Positions 52,207 through 61,784 are shown, counted from the stretch's first letter. The stretch is 64,000 bases of DNA from DATNFP01 sp035606335 (GCA_035606335.1 DATNFP010000170.1:4191-68190); one strand, 5' to 3'. Notes: generated by a model not told the origin, from the letters alone. Program-made: numbers and translations.

Positions 52207-52264
52207 CGGGAAACAAAAAGCCAGATATATAAAAACACCATGTAAATTGGCAATAAAATAAAGC

Positions 52265-52294
52265 AAAAAAGCCTCACAATTTGTGAAGCTTTTT
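52265..52294. terminator. Bidirectional terminator between the HTH gene and tRNA-Asp
   Basis: Arms 52270-52279 (AGCCTCACAA) and 52281-52290 (TTGTGAAGCT), one wobble pair, flanked by an A-run (52265-52270) and a T-run (52290-52294). It serves the plus-strand gene and the minus-strand tRNA. Confidence 0.65.
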
Positions 52295-52295
52295 G

Positions 52296-52369
52296 CGGAC
52301 CGGACGGGACTCGAACCCGCGACCTCCGCCGTGACAGGGCGGCATTCTAACCAACTGAACTACCGATCC
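52296..52369 (-). tRNA. tRNA-Asp (anticodon GTC)
   Basis: The minus strand folds as a full cloverleaf of 74 bases: acceptor arms GGATCGG and CCGGTCC with discriminator G, D arm GTTCAGTTGGTTAGAAT, anticodon stem CCGCC/GGCGG with loop CTGTCAC (anticodon GTC), and T arm GCGGGTTCGAGTCCCGT. The 3' CCA is not encoded. It is oriented away from accA. Confidence 0.95.
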
Positions 52370-52447
52370 AAGTTCCCTGTTGGGGCTGCAAAGATAACTT
52401 CAATTTTGGGAATTGTACAAATCTTACCGGAAAAAATTTCAATCTTG

Positions 52448-52455
52448 TACTTTTG
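52448..52455 (+). promoter_or_regulatory. Predicted -7 box (TACTTTTG) of accA
   Basis: Exact TAnnTTTG, 17 bases before the ATG. No TTG element at the normal distance. Confidence 0.4.
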
Positions 52456-52472
52456 TGTCTTAAATAAGAATT

Positions 52473-53435
52473 ATGCAGTTCCTGGATTTTGAAAAGCCAT
52501 TGGAAGATTTATATAGCCAGATAAATAAACTAAAGGAAGTATCGGCCAAAAACGGTGTGGATGTTTCGGGCACTATACGCGAGCTGGAGGATACTATTGA
52601 AAAAACCCGCGAGCAGATACACAGCAATCTTACTCCCTGGCAAAAGGTGCAATTGAGCCGCCATCCAGAACGCCCATACACATTATATTATATAGAAAAG
52701 ATATTCACCGAGTTTACAGAACTATATGGCGACCGCCAGGTAAGGGATGATAAAGCTATTGTAGGCGGCATGGTAAAGCTGGATGGCCAATCGGTAATGG
52801 TGATAGGTCAGCAAAAAGGGATCAATACCAAGATGCGCCAGATGCGCAATTTTGGTATGGCCAATCCTGAGGGTTATCGCAAAGCATTGCGCCTGATGAA
52901 GATGGCTGAAAAGTTCAATCATGCTATTATTACATTCATAGACACTCCGGGAGCTTATCCCGGTATTGAAGCCGAAGAACGCGGACAGGCAGAAGCGATA
53001 GCCCGCAACCTGTTTGAAATGACGCAGTTGAAAGTACCAGTGATTTGTGTTATCATCGGCGAAGGTGCTTCTGGTGGTGCATTAGGCATAGGCATCGGCG
53101 ACAGAGTAGTTATGCTTGAAAACACATGGTACACTGTTATCTCCCCCGAATCGTGCTCCTCTATATTATGGAGAAGCTGGAACTTTAAAGAAAAAGCAGC
53201 AGAGCAATTGCACCTTACGTCAGAAGATATGAACCGCTTTAAGTTAGTGGACGGTGTGATACCTGAACCCCTCGGCGGTGCCCATACCGATCCTGAAAAG
53301 ATGGCTGCCACGCTAAAAGATTATCTGATAAAAACATTAGGTGAGCTAAATAAAGTAGATGCAGAAACACGCATACAGCAGCGCATAGATAAATTCTCAA
53401 AGATGGGATTCTATGAAGAAGCTCCTGAAGAATAA
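52473..53435 (+). CDS. accA: Acetyl-CoA carboxylase, carboxyltransferase subunit alpha
   Basis: Part of the enzyme that makes malonyl-CoA for fatty-acid synthesis; with AccD it moves the carboxyl group from biotin to acetyl-CoA. The 320 residues are full length: opening FLDFEKPLEDLYSQI, RHPERPYTLYYIE, the crotonase-fold part FIDTPGAYPGIEAEERGQ, GEGASGGALGIGIGD (oxyanion/CoA region) and SPESCSSILWR. It is followed by dapA after 35 bases. Confidence 0.97.
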   Translation: MQFLDFEKPLEDLYSQINKLKEVSAKNGVDVSGTIRELEDTIEKTREQIHSNLTPWQKVQLSRHPERPYTLYYIEKIFTEFTELYGDRQVRDDKAIVGGMVKLDGQSVMVIGQQKGINTKMRQMRNFGMANPEGYRKALRLMKMAEKFNHAIITFIDTPGAYPGIEAEERGQAEAIARNLFEMTQLKVPVICVIIGEGASGGALGIGIGDRVVMLENTWYTVISPESCSSILWRSWNFKEKAAEQLHLTSEDMNRFKLVDGVIPEPLGGAHTDPEKMAATLKDYLIKTLGELNKVDAETRIQQRIDKFSKMGFYEEAPEE

Positions 53436-53470
53436 TAAATAAATCTCACTATATACAGAAACACAACAAC

Positions 53471-54349
53471 ATGTCTCATTTATTTCGCGGTACAGGCGTA
53501 GCATTGGTAACGCCTTTTCAAAACAACGAAACAGTAGATTATACCGCACTTGAAAAACTGGTAAACCATACAATAGAAGGCGGGGTAAACTACCTGGTAG
53601 CCCTTGGTACTACAGCAGAATCCCCTACTCTAAGCGCAGAAGAAAAGCGCGATGTACTGGCATTTATAGTGAACAAGTGCAACAAGCGTGTACCCGTGGT
53701 ATGTGGCATCGGCGGCAACAACACTGCTGAAGTTGTTCACCAGTTAAATACTTATCACCTTGAAGGTGTAGCAGGTATTCTTAGTGTTGCACCTTATTAT
53801 AATAAACCTTCGCAGGAAGGACTTTACCGGCATTTTAAAGCTATTGCCGAAGCTACAGAGCTGCCAATTATCCTGTACAATGTACCCGGTCGCACCAGCA
53901 GCAATATATCACCTGCTGTTGCTATAAAATTGGCTAATGAATTCAAGCACGTGATCGCTATAAAAGAAGCAAGCGGCAATTTTGCTCAATGCATGGAACT
54001 GGTACAAAACAAGCCTGCTCATTTTGCAATTCTATCGGGTGATGATAACCTTGTATTGCCGCAAATAGCTATTGGTATGGAAGGAGTTATCTCAGTAGCT
54101 GCCAACTGCTATACTAGGGATTTTACCCAAATGATACAATACGCCCTGGACAACAAATTTGAGGAAGCGCGCAAACTACATTATAAATTATTACCCGGTA
54201 TGGACCTGTTATTTGTAGAGGGAAATCCTGCAGGGGTAAAATGCGTATTGAAAACCATGGGGATATGTGAAAATATTCTCAGATTGCCTATTGTACCGGT
54301 AAGTGAAGAAACTTGCCGGAAAATAATGGAATACGTTAAAAACAATTAG
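53471..54349 (+). CDS. dapA: 4-hydroxy-tetrahydrodipicolinate synthase
   Basis: First step of the lysine/diaminopimelate branch: condenses pyruvate with aspartate semialdehyde. A (beta/alpha)8 barrel of 292 residues with GTTAESPTL (pyruvate-binding), Y136 in ILYNVPGR, the Schiff-base lysine K165 in IAIKEASGN, and GDDNLVLP. The product supplies peptidoglycan as well as protein synthesis. Placed between accA and ahcY on the same strand. Confidence 0.97.
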   Translation: MSHLFRGTGVALVTPFQNNETVDYTALEKLVNHTIEGGVNYLVALGTTAESPTLSAEEKRDVLAFIVNKCNKRVPVVCGIGGNNTAEVVHQLNTYHLEGVAGILSVAPYYNKPSQEGLYRHFKAIAEATELPIILYNVPGRTSSNISPAVAIKLANEFKHVIAIKEASGNFAQCMELVQNKPAHFAILSGDDNLVLPQIAIGMEGVISVAANCYTRDFTQMIQYALDNKFEEARKLHYKLLPGMDLLFVEGNPAGVKCVLKTMGICENILRLPIVPVSEETCRKIMEYVKNN

Positions 54350-54390
54350 TGTTTTAGGCTGTTATAAGCATTTAACATTAGTATTTTATC

Positions 54391-54398
54391 TAAATTTG
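54391..54398 (+). promoter_or_regulatory. Predicted -7 box (TAAATTTG) of ahcY
   Basis: Exact TAnnTTTG, 24 bases before the ATG, in the 73-base gap after dapA. Confidence 0.4.
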
Positions 54399-54422
54399 CA
54401 AAACTTAAAATAAAAAATATTC

Positions 54423-55751
54423 ATGAGCACGACGACTCGTTCGAACATTGACTTTAAGCTACCCTACAAAGTAAAAGATATATCACTTGCTGAATGGGGC
54501 CGCAAAGAGATAAGACTGGCAGAAGCTGAAATGCCCGGCCTGATGTCTATACGCGCTGAATATGCAGGAAAGAAGCCACTGAAAGGCGCTCGCATAGCAG
54601 GTTGTTTACACATGACCATCCAGACTGCAGTATTGATAGAAACATTGATAGATCTTGGCGCTGAAGTGCGCTGGAGCTCCTGCAACATATTCTCTACCCA
54701 GGACCATGCTGCTGCCGCAATAGCAGCTGCAGGTATAGGAGTTTTTGCGTGGAAAGGACAGACACTGGAAGAAGCAGACTGGTGTATAGAACAAACACTA
54801 TTCTTTGGCAGCGAAGACCGTCCGCTGAATATGATACTTGATGACGGTGGCGACCTTACCAATATAGTGCTTGATAACTATACAGAACTAATACAGCACC
54901 TGAAAGGGCTTAGCGAAGAAACAACTACCGGTGTACATCGTCTATACGAAAGAATGCAGAAAGGCACATTGCCAATTCCTGCTATCAACGTAAATGACTC
55001 TGTTACCAAATCAAAATTCGACAACAAATACGGCTGCAAGGAAAGCCTTGTAGATGCCATACGCCGCGCCACTGATGTAATGATGGCTGGTAAGGTAGCA
55101 GTAGTAGGTGGTTATGGTGATGTAGGTAAAGGTTCTGCACAATCGCTTCGTGGTGCCGGTGCTCGTGTTATTGTTACTGAAATAGATCCTATCTGTGCGT
55201 TACAGGCTGCAATGGATGGCTTTGAAGTGAAGAAAATGGCCGACGCTGTAAAAGAAGCCGATATCATCGTGACAGCTTCAGGCTGCCGCGACCTGATAAC
55301 TGAAAAGCATTTCCGCTCAATGAAGGATAAGGCTATCGTTTGTAACATAGGCCACTTTGATATTGAAATAGATATGGCATGGCTGAACGGCAAATATGGC
55401 CATACAAAAGATACAATCAAGCCACAAGTTGACCTTTATAATATAGATGGTAAAGATGTGATCGTTCTTGCAGAAGGTCGCCTTGTGAACCTTGGCTGTG
55501 CTACAGGACATCCCAGCTTTGTAATGAGTAACTCATTCTCAAACCAGGTGCTTGCTCAAATAGAGCTGTGGAACCATCACGCTAATTATGAAAACAAAGT
55601 GTATGTGCTACCAAAACATCTTGATGAAAAGGTAGCCCGTTTACACCTTGCTAAAATAGGCGTGGACCTGGATGAACTTTCAGACGTGCAGGCCGAATAC
55701 TTAGGCATTCCTAAAAATGGCCCATTCAAATCTGAACAATATCGTTATTAA
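54423..55751 (+). CDS. ahcY: Adenosylhomocysteinase
   Basis: Splits S-adenosylhomocysteine into adenosine and homocysteine with bound NAD, clearing the product of all SAM-dependent methylations. Seen: CNIFSTQDHAAAAIA (substrate site), DVMMAGKVAVVGGYGDVGKG (NAD-binding glycine loop, about residues 219-238), GHFDIEIDM and the C-terminal EQYRY, whose lysine-tyrosine end reaches the neighbouring subunit. The 442 residues are full length. The homocysteine it releases is the substrate of methionine synthase, encoded on the other strand at 56506. Confidence 0.97.
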   Translation: MSTTTRSNIDFKLPYKVKDISLAEWGRKEIRLAEAEMPGLMSIRAEYAGKKPLKGARIAGCLHMTIQTAVLIETLIDLGAEVRWSSCNIFSTQDHAAAAIAAAGIGVFAWKGQTLEEADWCIEQTLFFGSEDRPLNMILDDGGDLTNIVLDNYTELIQHLKGLSEETTTGVHRLYERMQKGTLPIPAINVNDSVTKSKFDNKYGCKESLVDAIRRATDVMMAGKVAVVGGYGDVGKGSAQSLRGAGARVIVTEIDPICALQAAMDGFEVKKMADAVKEADIIVTASGCRDLITEKHFRSMKDKAIVCNIGHFDIEIDMAWLNGKYGHTKDTIKPQVDLYNIDGKDVIVLAEGRLVNLGCATGHPSFVMSNSFSNQVLAQIELWNHHANYENKVYVLPKHLDEKVARLHLAKIGVDLDELSDVQAEYLGIPKNGPFKSEQYRY

Positions 55752-55774
55752 TTGATAAATACATTGCAAAAAAG

Positions 55775-55799
55775 AAAAGACCTCCATGTGAGGTCTTTT
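55775..55799. terminator. Bidirectional terminator after ahcY
   Basis: AAAAGACCTC (55775-55784), loop catgt, GAGGTCTTTT (55790-55799), with T-runs on both strands. It separates ahcY from the convergent membrane-protein gene. Confidence 0.85.
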
Positions 55800-55827
55800 T
55801 TATCTCTTTTATAAGAACATCTTAAGA

Positions 55828-56502
55828 TCATTTCAAATACCAATAAGCAACAAACATCACAAATATACCAACTATATAACCTGCCCACACTTCGGCACGC
55901 TTGTGCACACCCAATATCATCCGGGCGCTACCGACAATTCCAGCAAGAATAATAGAGCCCAATAATGGCAACAACATATTCACGGGACTGTAAATCATCA
56001 GTATTATGAAAATGCCAACAAGACCACCTGCACCGCATGTGTGCATACTGATCTTGAAAAATATATTTACCATAAACAATGCAATAACACCCAAAAAGCT
56101 ACCCAGTAATAACACTTTAAGCATGAAGGGAGATGGAGGTGTAATATAATTGAATACGCGTATCACCCAGAAGTAAAATATCATAGTGGCAATCAGCGGT
56201 ATGATCCTGTCTTGCGAGGTGTGCATGTGAATGCTCTGAATGAACCCAAGCGCCTTTAGTAAAAGAGTAGTAAGTGTCGGGAAAAAGAATGTGATGTATG
56301 CGATCCTAAACATATCCAGCCCGAAATCGTGAGGTGAGATACCTGCAAAATCAGTGGGAGCCAGCTTGTACAATATAAAAGCAATCACCGTAGGCATAAG
56401 CACCGGGTGAAAAATATATGATACTATGGTAGCTAAAACCCGTAAGAATTTAGGCTGCTTCGTGGCTTTTACTTCTGCCGGAATATTTTGTTGTACATCC
56501 AT
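55828..56502 (-). CDS. Integral membrane protein, PAP2-phosphatase-like
   Basis: A 224-residue protein with six or seven hydrophobic segments. Near the C-terminus are KISMHTCGAGG and ARMILGVHKRAEVWAGY, which line up with motifs 2 and 3 of PAP2 lipid phosphatases (SxHxxxA and SRxxxxxHxxxD). The motif-1 KxxxxxxRP is missing, and the final aspartate is replaced. It may have lost phosphatase activity or bind a lipid phosphate. It starts 3 bases after the metH stop and is likely cotranscribed with it. Confidence 0.7.
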   Translation of the reverse strand: MDVQQNIPAEVKATKQPKFLRVLATIVSYIFHPVLMPTVIAFILYKLAPTDFAGISPHDFGLDMFRIAYITFFFPTLTTLLLKALGFIQSIHMHTSQDRIIPLIATMIFYFWVIRVFNYITPPSPFMLKVLLLGSFLGVIALFMVNIFFKISMHTCGAGGLVGIFIILMIYSPVNMLLPLLGSIILAGIVGSARMILGVHKRAEVWAGYIVGIFVMFVAYWYLK

Positions 56503-56505
56503 TAT

Positions 56506-59202
56506 TTAAACATCTAAAATTGGAGAAAGCCATTTAGTTATCTCTTCAATACTCATTCCCTTTCGTTTTGCATAGTCTTCGAGCTGGTCCTGCATTATTT
56601 TACCAATGCCGAAGTAAGTACTTTCGGGATGACTAAAATACCATCCGCATACTGATGCTGCCGGATACATGGCTAATGATTCTGTAAGCTGTATGCCTGC
56701 ATTTTCAGTGGCATTCAAAAGATCAAATAGTTTGTATTTCTCTGTATGATCAGGGCAGGCAGGATAACCAGGCGCAGGGCGAATGCCCCTATAAGTTTCT
56801 TTTACTAAATCCGAAACTTTCATGTCTTCATCTTTTGCATATCCCCAGAATTCTTTTCTTACCCTAAGATGCAACACTTCTGCAAAAGCCTCAGCAAACC
56901 TGTCCGCCAAAGCCTGTAGCATTATCTTATTATAATCGTCGTGGTTTTTAATAAACTCCTGCAAATGCGGCTCAATGCCATGAATACTTACAGCAAAAGC
57001 ACCTACATAATCCTGCTGAACAGGGCTTACAAAATCTGATAGTGAATATTCAGGCTGATTGGCAGCTTTTTTGATCTGCTGCCTTAGTGATTCTAACCTA
57101 TGCAATTCCTTACCATTGTCTAATAACTGGATAGTGTCAGGAGCGATTTTTTTAGCCTCCCAGAATCCTATAACACCTTTTGCGGTCAGCCACTTCTCTT
57201 TTATAATCTTATCCAACAGAGCATTAGCATCATTGAATAATTTTGTCGCTTCCTTACCCGCATGTGCATCACTGAGGATATCCGGATATTTACCCTTCAT
57301 TTCCCATGCTATGAAGAATGGCCCCCAATCTATGTATTGGCGCAATTCATTCAGATCATAGTCGGAAAATATCTTTGTACCTGTAAACTGGGGTTTAGGA
57401 GGTGTATAGTCTTTCCAATCTATTTTTACCCCCAGTCGCTGTGCTTCAGCAAATGGGATATATTGTTTTACAGTACGTTTGCTTGCAAAGTCTTCACGTA
57501 ACTTGTTGTATTCGGTATCAATATTTTTCAGGAATGCGGGCTTCTGCTCTTTATTTAATAAGCTACCTGCAACCGTAACACTTCTACTGGCGTCTAATAC
57601 ATAAACTACTTCGTTGTATTCAGGAGCGATTTTTACTGCTGTATGCGTACGGGATGTAGTAGCACCTCCTATCAACAAAGGTTGCTTCATGCTCCTGCGT
57701 TTCATTTCTTTAGCGACATGCACCATTTCATCGAGGGAAGGAGTAATCAAACCGCTAAGACCTATTATATCTACATTTTCTTTTATTGCTGTATCTAAAA
57801 TTTTATCAGCGGGAACCATTACACCGAGATCTATTACTTCGTAGCCATTACAGCCAAGCACCACACCAACTATATTTTTACCAATATCATGTACATCCCC
57901 CTTTACTGTAGCCATCAGTATCCTGGCAGCTCCATTAGTTTCATCATTTACCGTTCCAGTCTTTTCATTCTCCAAACGACGTTCTTCTTTTTCAGCTTCA
58001 ATGAACGGGAATAAGTAAGCAACACTTTTCTTCATGACACGGGCGCTCTTTACCACCTGTGGCAAAAACATCTTTCCGCTTCCGAACAAATCACCAACTA
58101 CGTTCATTCCATCCATTAGCGGACCTTCTATTACCTCGAGGGGGCGAGGGTATTTTTGGCGCGCTTCTTCAGTATCCTGATCTATATAGTCTGTTATACC
58201 ATTTACCAATGCATGTTTCAGTCTTTCTTCCACTGCAGTGCTACGCCATGCGTCATCTTTTTTCTCTTCTTTGTCTTTTGCTTTTACTGTTTCTGCAAAT
58301 GTTACCAATCTTTCAGTTGCATCCTGTCTTCTATTTAAGATTACGTCTTCACAAAGCTCTCTAAGCTGCGGCTCAATCTCATCATATACCTGTAGTTGTC
58401 CTGCATTTACAATACCCATGTCCATGCCTGCCTTTATAGCATGAAACAGAAACACGCTGTGCATTGCTTCACGCACAACATCGTTACCCCTGAATGAAAA
58501 TGAAACATTACTAACGCCTCCACTTATTTTAGTAAGAGGCATTTTCTTCTTAATAAGGCGTGTTGCTTCTATAAAATCCACCCCATAGTTATTATGCTCT
58601 TCGATGCCTGTAGCTATCGCGAAAATGTTAGGATCGAAAATGATATCCTGAGGATGGAAACCTATTTCTTCTGTCAAAATTTTATATGCACGCTCACTGA
58701 TAGAAACACGCTTTTCCAATGTATCTGCCTGGCCATTCTCATCGAATGCCATTACAATAACTGATGCACCATAGCTCCTACAAATGAATGCCTGCTCCTT
58801 AAACTTTTCTTCACCTTCTTTTAAAGAAATGGAATTTACTATGCACTTACCCTGGATACATTTAAGACCGGCTTCTATGATAGCAAACTTGGACGAGTCG
58901 AGCATAATGGGGATCTTAGCGATGTCCGGCTCGCTTTGTATCAAATTCACAAATGTGGTCATTGCATAAACACCGTCCAACAGCGCATCATCCATATTAA
59001 TGTCTAATACCTGAGCACCGTTTTCTACCTGCTGACGGGCAACGGATAATGCCTCCTCATATTTATTTTCCTTTATGAGCCTCGCAAACTTTTTAGAGCC
59101 GGTAACGTTTGTCCGCTCACCGACATTGACAAAATTTGTTTCGGGACGCACTATGAGAGGCTCAAGGCCACTAAGCCTAAGAAAAGGTTGTATAACAGAC
59201 AT
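56506..59202 (-). CDS. metH: Methionine synthase, cobalamin-dependent, lacking the homocysteine domain
   Basis: Transfers a methyl group from methyltetrahydrofolate through cobalamin to homocysteine. The 898 residues equal E. coli MetH minus its first ~330. In order: pterin-binding barrel (from FVNVGERTNVTGS), cap helices, the cobalamin domain with DVHDIGKNIVG (about 450-460, histidine ligand), and the reactivation domain with RPAPGYPACPDH (SAM binding). The homocysteine/zinc domain must be a separate gene elsewhere; it is not in this window. The PAP2-like gene follows after 3 bases. A -7 box lies 26 bases upstream. Confidence 0.95.
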   Translation of the reverse strand: MSVIQPFLRLSGLEPLIVRPETNFVNVGERTNVTGSKKFARLIKENKYEEALSVARQQVENGAQVLDINMDDALLDGVYAMTTFVNLIQSEPDIAKIPIMLDSSKFAIIEAGLKCIQGKCIVNSISLKEGEEKFKEQAFICRSYGASVIVMAFDENGQADTLEKRVSISERAYKILTEEIGFHPQDIIFDPNIFAIATGIEEHNNYGVDFIEATRLIKKKMPLTKISGGVSNVSFSFRGNDVVREAMHSVFLFHAIKAGMDMGIVNAGQLQVYDEIEPQLRELCEDVILNRRQDATERLVTFAETVKAKDKEEKKDDAWRSTAVEERLKHALVNGITDYIDQDTEEARQKYPRPLEVIEGPLMDGMNVVGDLFGSGKMFLPQVVKSARVMKKSVAYLFPFIEAEKEERRLENEKTGTVNDETNGAARILMATVKGDVHDIGKNIVGVVLGCNGYEVIDLGVMVPADKILDTAIKENVDIIGLSGLITPSLDEMVHVAKEMKRRSMKQPLLIGGATTSRTHTAVKIAPEYNEVVYVLDASRSVTVAGSLLNKEQKPAFLKNIDTEYNKLREDFASKRTVKQYIPFAEAQRLGVKIDWKDYTPPKPQFTGTKIFSDYDLNELRQYIDWGPFFIAWEMKGKYPDILSDAHAGKEATKLFNDANALLDKIIKEKWLTAKGVIGFWEAKKIAPDTIQLLDNGKELHRLESLRQQIKKAANQPEYSLSDFVSPVQQDYVGAFAVSIHGIEPHLQEFIKNHDDYNKIMLQALADRFAEAFAEVLHLRVRKEFWGYAKDEDMKVSDLVKETYRGIRPAPGYPACPDHTEKYKLFDLLNATENAGIQLTESLAMYPAASVCGWYFSHPESTYFGIGKIMQDQLEDYAKRKGMSIEEITKWLSPILDV

Positions 59203-59228
59203 TAACAGAAAATCATTATAAAATGCTG

Positions 59229-59236
59229 CAAAGTTA
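59229..59236 (-). promoter_or_regulatory. Predicted -7 box (TAACTTTG) of metH
   Basis: On the minus strand an exact TAnnTTTG, 26 bases before the ATG. The ~100-base leader region is too short for a cobalamin riboswitch, and none is seen. Confidence 0.45.
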
Positions 59237-59325
59237 GAAAGTTATTACCTATTAATACCATAAAGACATAAGATAAATAACAACCATATAAGATAACTAT
59301 CATTTTGATAGCTTTATCCGTCAAT

Positions 59326-59982
59326 ATGCAAGCAAAGCAAATCATTAAACTATTACAGGAGATGGGAAATGCTGCCAACCTGGAAGGCATGAAACGATAT
59401 GCTATTGATACCAGTAATTCATTTGGAGTAAACATGCCTGAGATAAGGGCGTTCGCGAAATCATATAAACGCGACCATGAATTGGCACTGCAACTTTGGG
59501 ATAGTGGTATACGGGAAGCTATGATCTTGGCCTCTCTTATAGATGACCCCAAAATGATAAATAAGGCACAAATAAATAAATGGGTGAAAGATTTTAATTC
59601 GTGGGATGTATGTGACCAAACCTGCATTAACCTTTTTAAAAAAACTCCTTATGCTATAGATAAAGCAAAAGAATTCAGCACACGTAAAGATGAGTATGTG
59701 AAGCGTACCGGGTTTGTACTAATGGCATGTTATGCCGTGGATGTTAAAACCGGAAACGAGGAAACGTTCGATGATTTTCTTACTATCATCGAACGTGAAG
59801 CATGGGATGGGCGAAATTTTGTGAAGAAGGCTATAAACTGGGCCTTACGCCAGATAGGAAAAAGAAATGATATCTCAAGGAAAAAAGCTATATCGACTGC
59901 AAAACGGATATTAAAACAATCAAGCAAATCTGCACAATGGATAGCAAAAGATGCACTGAAGGAACTGGAAAAAGAACTATAA
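59326..59982 (+). CDS. DNA alkylation repair protein (AlkD-like HEAT repeats)
   Basis: A TTG at 59305 extends the frame, but MQAKQIIKLL at 59326 is preferred: 218 residues. The fold is all-helical HEAT-type. Conserved points: FGVNMPEIRAFAK, REAMILASLIDDP, WDVCDQTC and EYVKRTGFVLMACYAV, with the DGRNFVKKAINWALRQIGKR segment (shown once, 20 residues) that faces DNA in AlkD. AlkD-type glycosylases remove 3-methyl- and 7-methyl-purines. A different HEAT-like family is represented by the broken gene at 43093. Confidence 0.85.
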   Translation: MQAKQIIKLLQEMGNAANLEGMKRYAIDTSNSFGVNMPEIRAFAKSYKRDHELALQLWDSGIREAMILASLIDDPKMINKAQINKWVKDFNSWDVCDQTCINLFKKTPYAIDKAKEFSTRKDEYVKRTGFVLMACYAVDVKTGNEETFDDFLTIIEREAWDGRNFVKKAINWALRQIGKRNDISRKKAISTAKRILKQSSKSAQWIAKDALKELEKEL

Positions 59983-60255
59983 TCTTTCAGCCTGTTCTAT
60001 CCCCTTGCCTATCGCTGTTGATAATACCGTAGAAGTATTAAATACTACGTCTACCCATCTGTCTCCAATCTTCCTTATCTGCATCATGTCTCCCATATTG
60101 TTCATGTACTTATAAACAACACCGCACGGGGTAATATTTTTATATACCTCTGTTGTTCCCTTCATACCATACAAAGTATAGGTAACAGGAAATTTTGATG
60201 CTGAAAAAACCGGAGTTTCTGTCTGTTCCCTTTCTTTAAAAAATACTGTATTCAT
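59977..60255 (-). CDS. Small protein of unknown function, 92 residues
   Basis: A short soluble protein without signal or TM segment. It is beta-strand-rich: FPVTYTLYGMKGTTEVYKNI and GDMMQIRKIGDRWVDVVF. It overlaps the end of the DNA-repair gene by 6 bases on the opposite strand. No family recognised; the length, start and good codon pattern suggest a real gene. Confidence 0.5.
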   Translation of the reverse strand: MNTVFFKEREQTETPVFSASKFPVTYTLYGMKGTTEVYKNITPCGVVYKYMNNMGDMMQIRKIGDRWVDVVFNTSTVLSTAIGKGIEQAERL

Positions 60256-60427
60256 GTCCGATTAATTTTAATGGTGATAAATGATCTCTTTAACTCTTAC
60301 ATAAAGGTATTACCAATTGTAGCCACGGCGGAATAGTTTTCGGCTATACTGATATTTCTATCGGTGAATGGAAGAATACAAAAGGTGGATGTTTTTCCAA
60401 ATCAGACTTAAAAGACAAGAATAAATC

Positions 60428-60442
60428 TTATCTTTAAGATAA
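60428..60442. promoter_or_regulatory. Short palindrome before the T9SS gene
   Basis: TTATCTT-t-AAGATAA, ending 14 bases before the ATG at 60457. It could be an operator or a leader hairpin; the match is short. Confidence 0.2.
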
Positions 60443-60456
60443 TAAATTTCCAACCT

Positions 60457-61767
60457 ATGAAAAAACCGTACTTATCAATTCCTATCGGAATACTAATTAT
60501 TACTCTTTTTGTCTGTAAAGTTGATGCACAATTAAGTAACTGCAACGTTTTTCTAAAAGGCAACTACCTGGAAGTTGGCATTAATTGGAACGGCGCCTAT
60601 GGCTCCAGCGCTACAGCACCCCCAGGTTACCATCCTCGCGGTGGCGCTCCCGTTATTAATTCATCAGTCTGCGGCAGTACTTGTGACTCTACGGGTGGAC
60701 TCGGTTTCGTATGCGACCCGGATAAAGATGGCTGGACCGTAGGCTCACCCACATATTATGGCGATTACTTTTTACCGGGAACACCACAGGAAGGATGGAG
60801 CATTATGGCTGACGGGAAACAAGCTAATTCATGGAACGGACCAGGCTGTGATACCAGCGGGCCCCGAATTATGGATAGCGCAATGACCGGCTCAAACGTC
60901 TCTTATTTTGATACCGGTAGTAAACGAATAGGCATTTGGCAAGGAATGTATGACAGCATACTAATTACTCAAGTAACATCATTAGATACTGCCCATACTT
61001 ATTTTAAAGTGAAGGCTATACTAAAGAACATATCACATAGCACTCGTCATAATGTTTTTTATTTAAGAACAGTAGACCCGGATAATGCAGAAGCTGTAGG
61101 AGGTGACTTTACAACCATAAACAACATTGTGCACCAATGGCCTGATTCTGGGAGGTCGCAGGTATCTTGCATAGGTGTTGAACCAGGCGATGTTCCACTG
61201 CCAAAGTCTTATATGTCGTTAGGGAGCTCAGATAGTAACACAAGGTGCTTCATTATTCGCCTTGGTCTATCTCCAACATTTGGAAACCTTGATAGCATGT
61301 ATCGCGCTGATGGTGGTTATGGAGATTCAGCAGATTATATATATAGCGGTGGAGACACTCTAGACGTGGGGATAGCGCTTGTATGGAAATTAGGAGATCT
61401 TCCTTCAATTGACACCGGGGTAGATAGTGCAATTATCGAGTATGCTTATATTTTCAGGACAGTAGACGTAGATTCTGCTTTGACTCATACAAAAGCTGTC
61501 CTTACGGGTATTGCTAATATAAATGGTGCAGAGCAAATTGTGGCTTATCCCAATCCATTTAAAGATGAGATCAATGTCTCGGGGCTTACAGCATCAGACC
61601 ATGTCGTTATTTACGATATGATGGGGCGCAAAGTAAACAGCTGGGTCGTTAGTAAAGACGGTAATAATACCTTCGCAATAAATGGTATTTCCAGCGGAGG
61701 CTACATATTAGAAGTGCTTGATAAAAACGGACAAAAGAAAACAAGAATACCATTACAGAAATTATAG
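60457..61767 (+). CDS. Secreted protein with T9SS type A sorting domain
   Basis: A 436-residue protein: signal peptide ending VDAQ, then about 330 residues of unrecognised beta-rich sequence (YLEVGINWNGAYGS near the start; RTVDPDNAEAVGGDF in the middle). The last ~75 residues begin IVAYPNPFKDEINVS and end GYILEVLDKNGQKKTRIPL (sorting domain). It is followed by a strong terminator and stands alone. Surface-exposed or released; function unknown. Confidence 0.8.
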   Translation: MKKPYLSIPIGILIITLFVCKVDAQLSNCNVFLKGNYLEVGINWNGAYGSSATAPPGYHPRGGAPVINSSVCGSTCDSTGGLGFVCDPDKDGWTVGSPTYYGDYFLPGTPQEGWSIMADGKQANSWNGPGCDTSGPRIMDSAMTGSNVSYFDTGSKRIGIWQGMYDSILITQVTSLDTAHTYFKVKAILKNISHSTRHNVFYLRTVDPDNAEAVGGDFTTINNIVHQWPDSGRSQVSCIGVEPGDVPLPKSYMSLGSSDSNTRCFIIRLGLSPTFGNLDSMYRADGGYGDSADYIYSGGDTLDVGIALVWKLGDLPSIDTGVDSAIIEYAYIFRTVDVDSALTHTKAVLTGIANINGAEQIVAYPNPFKDEINVSGLTASDHVVIYDMMGRKVNSWVVSKDGNNTFAINGISSGGYILEVLDKNGQKKTRIPLQKL

Positions 61768-61784
61768 ACTTGTCATACACAAAC

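Noticed and set aside
59203..59325. Cobalamin or SAM riboswitch before metH
   Set aside because: The leader is only about 100 bases with no B12-box-like or SAM-type core, and a -7 box lies close to the ATG.
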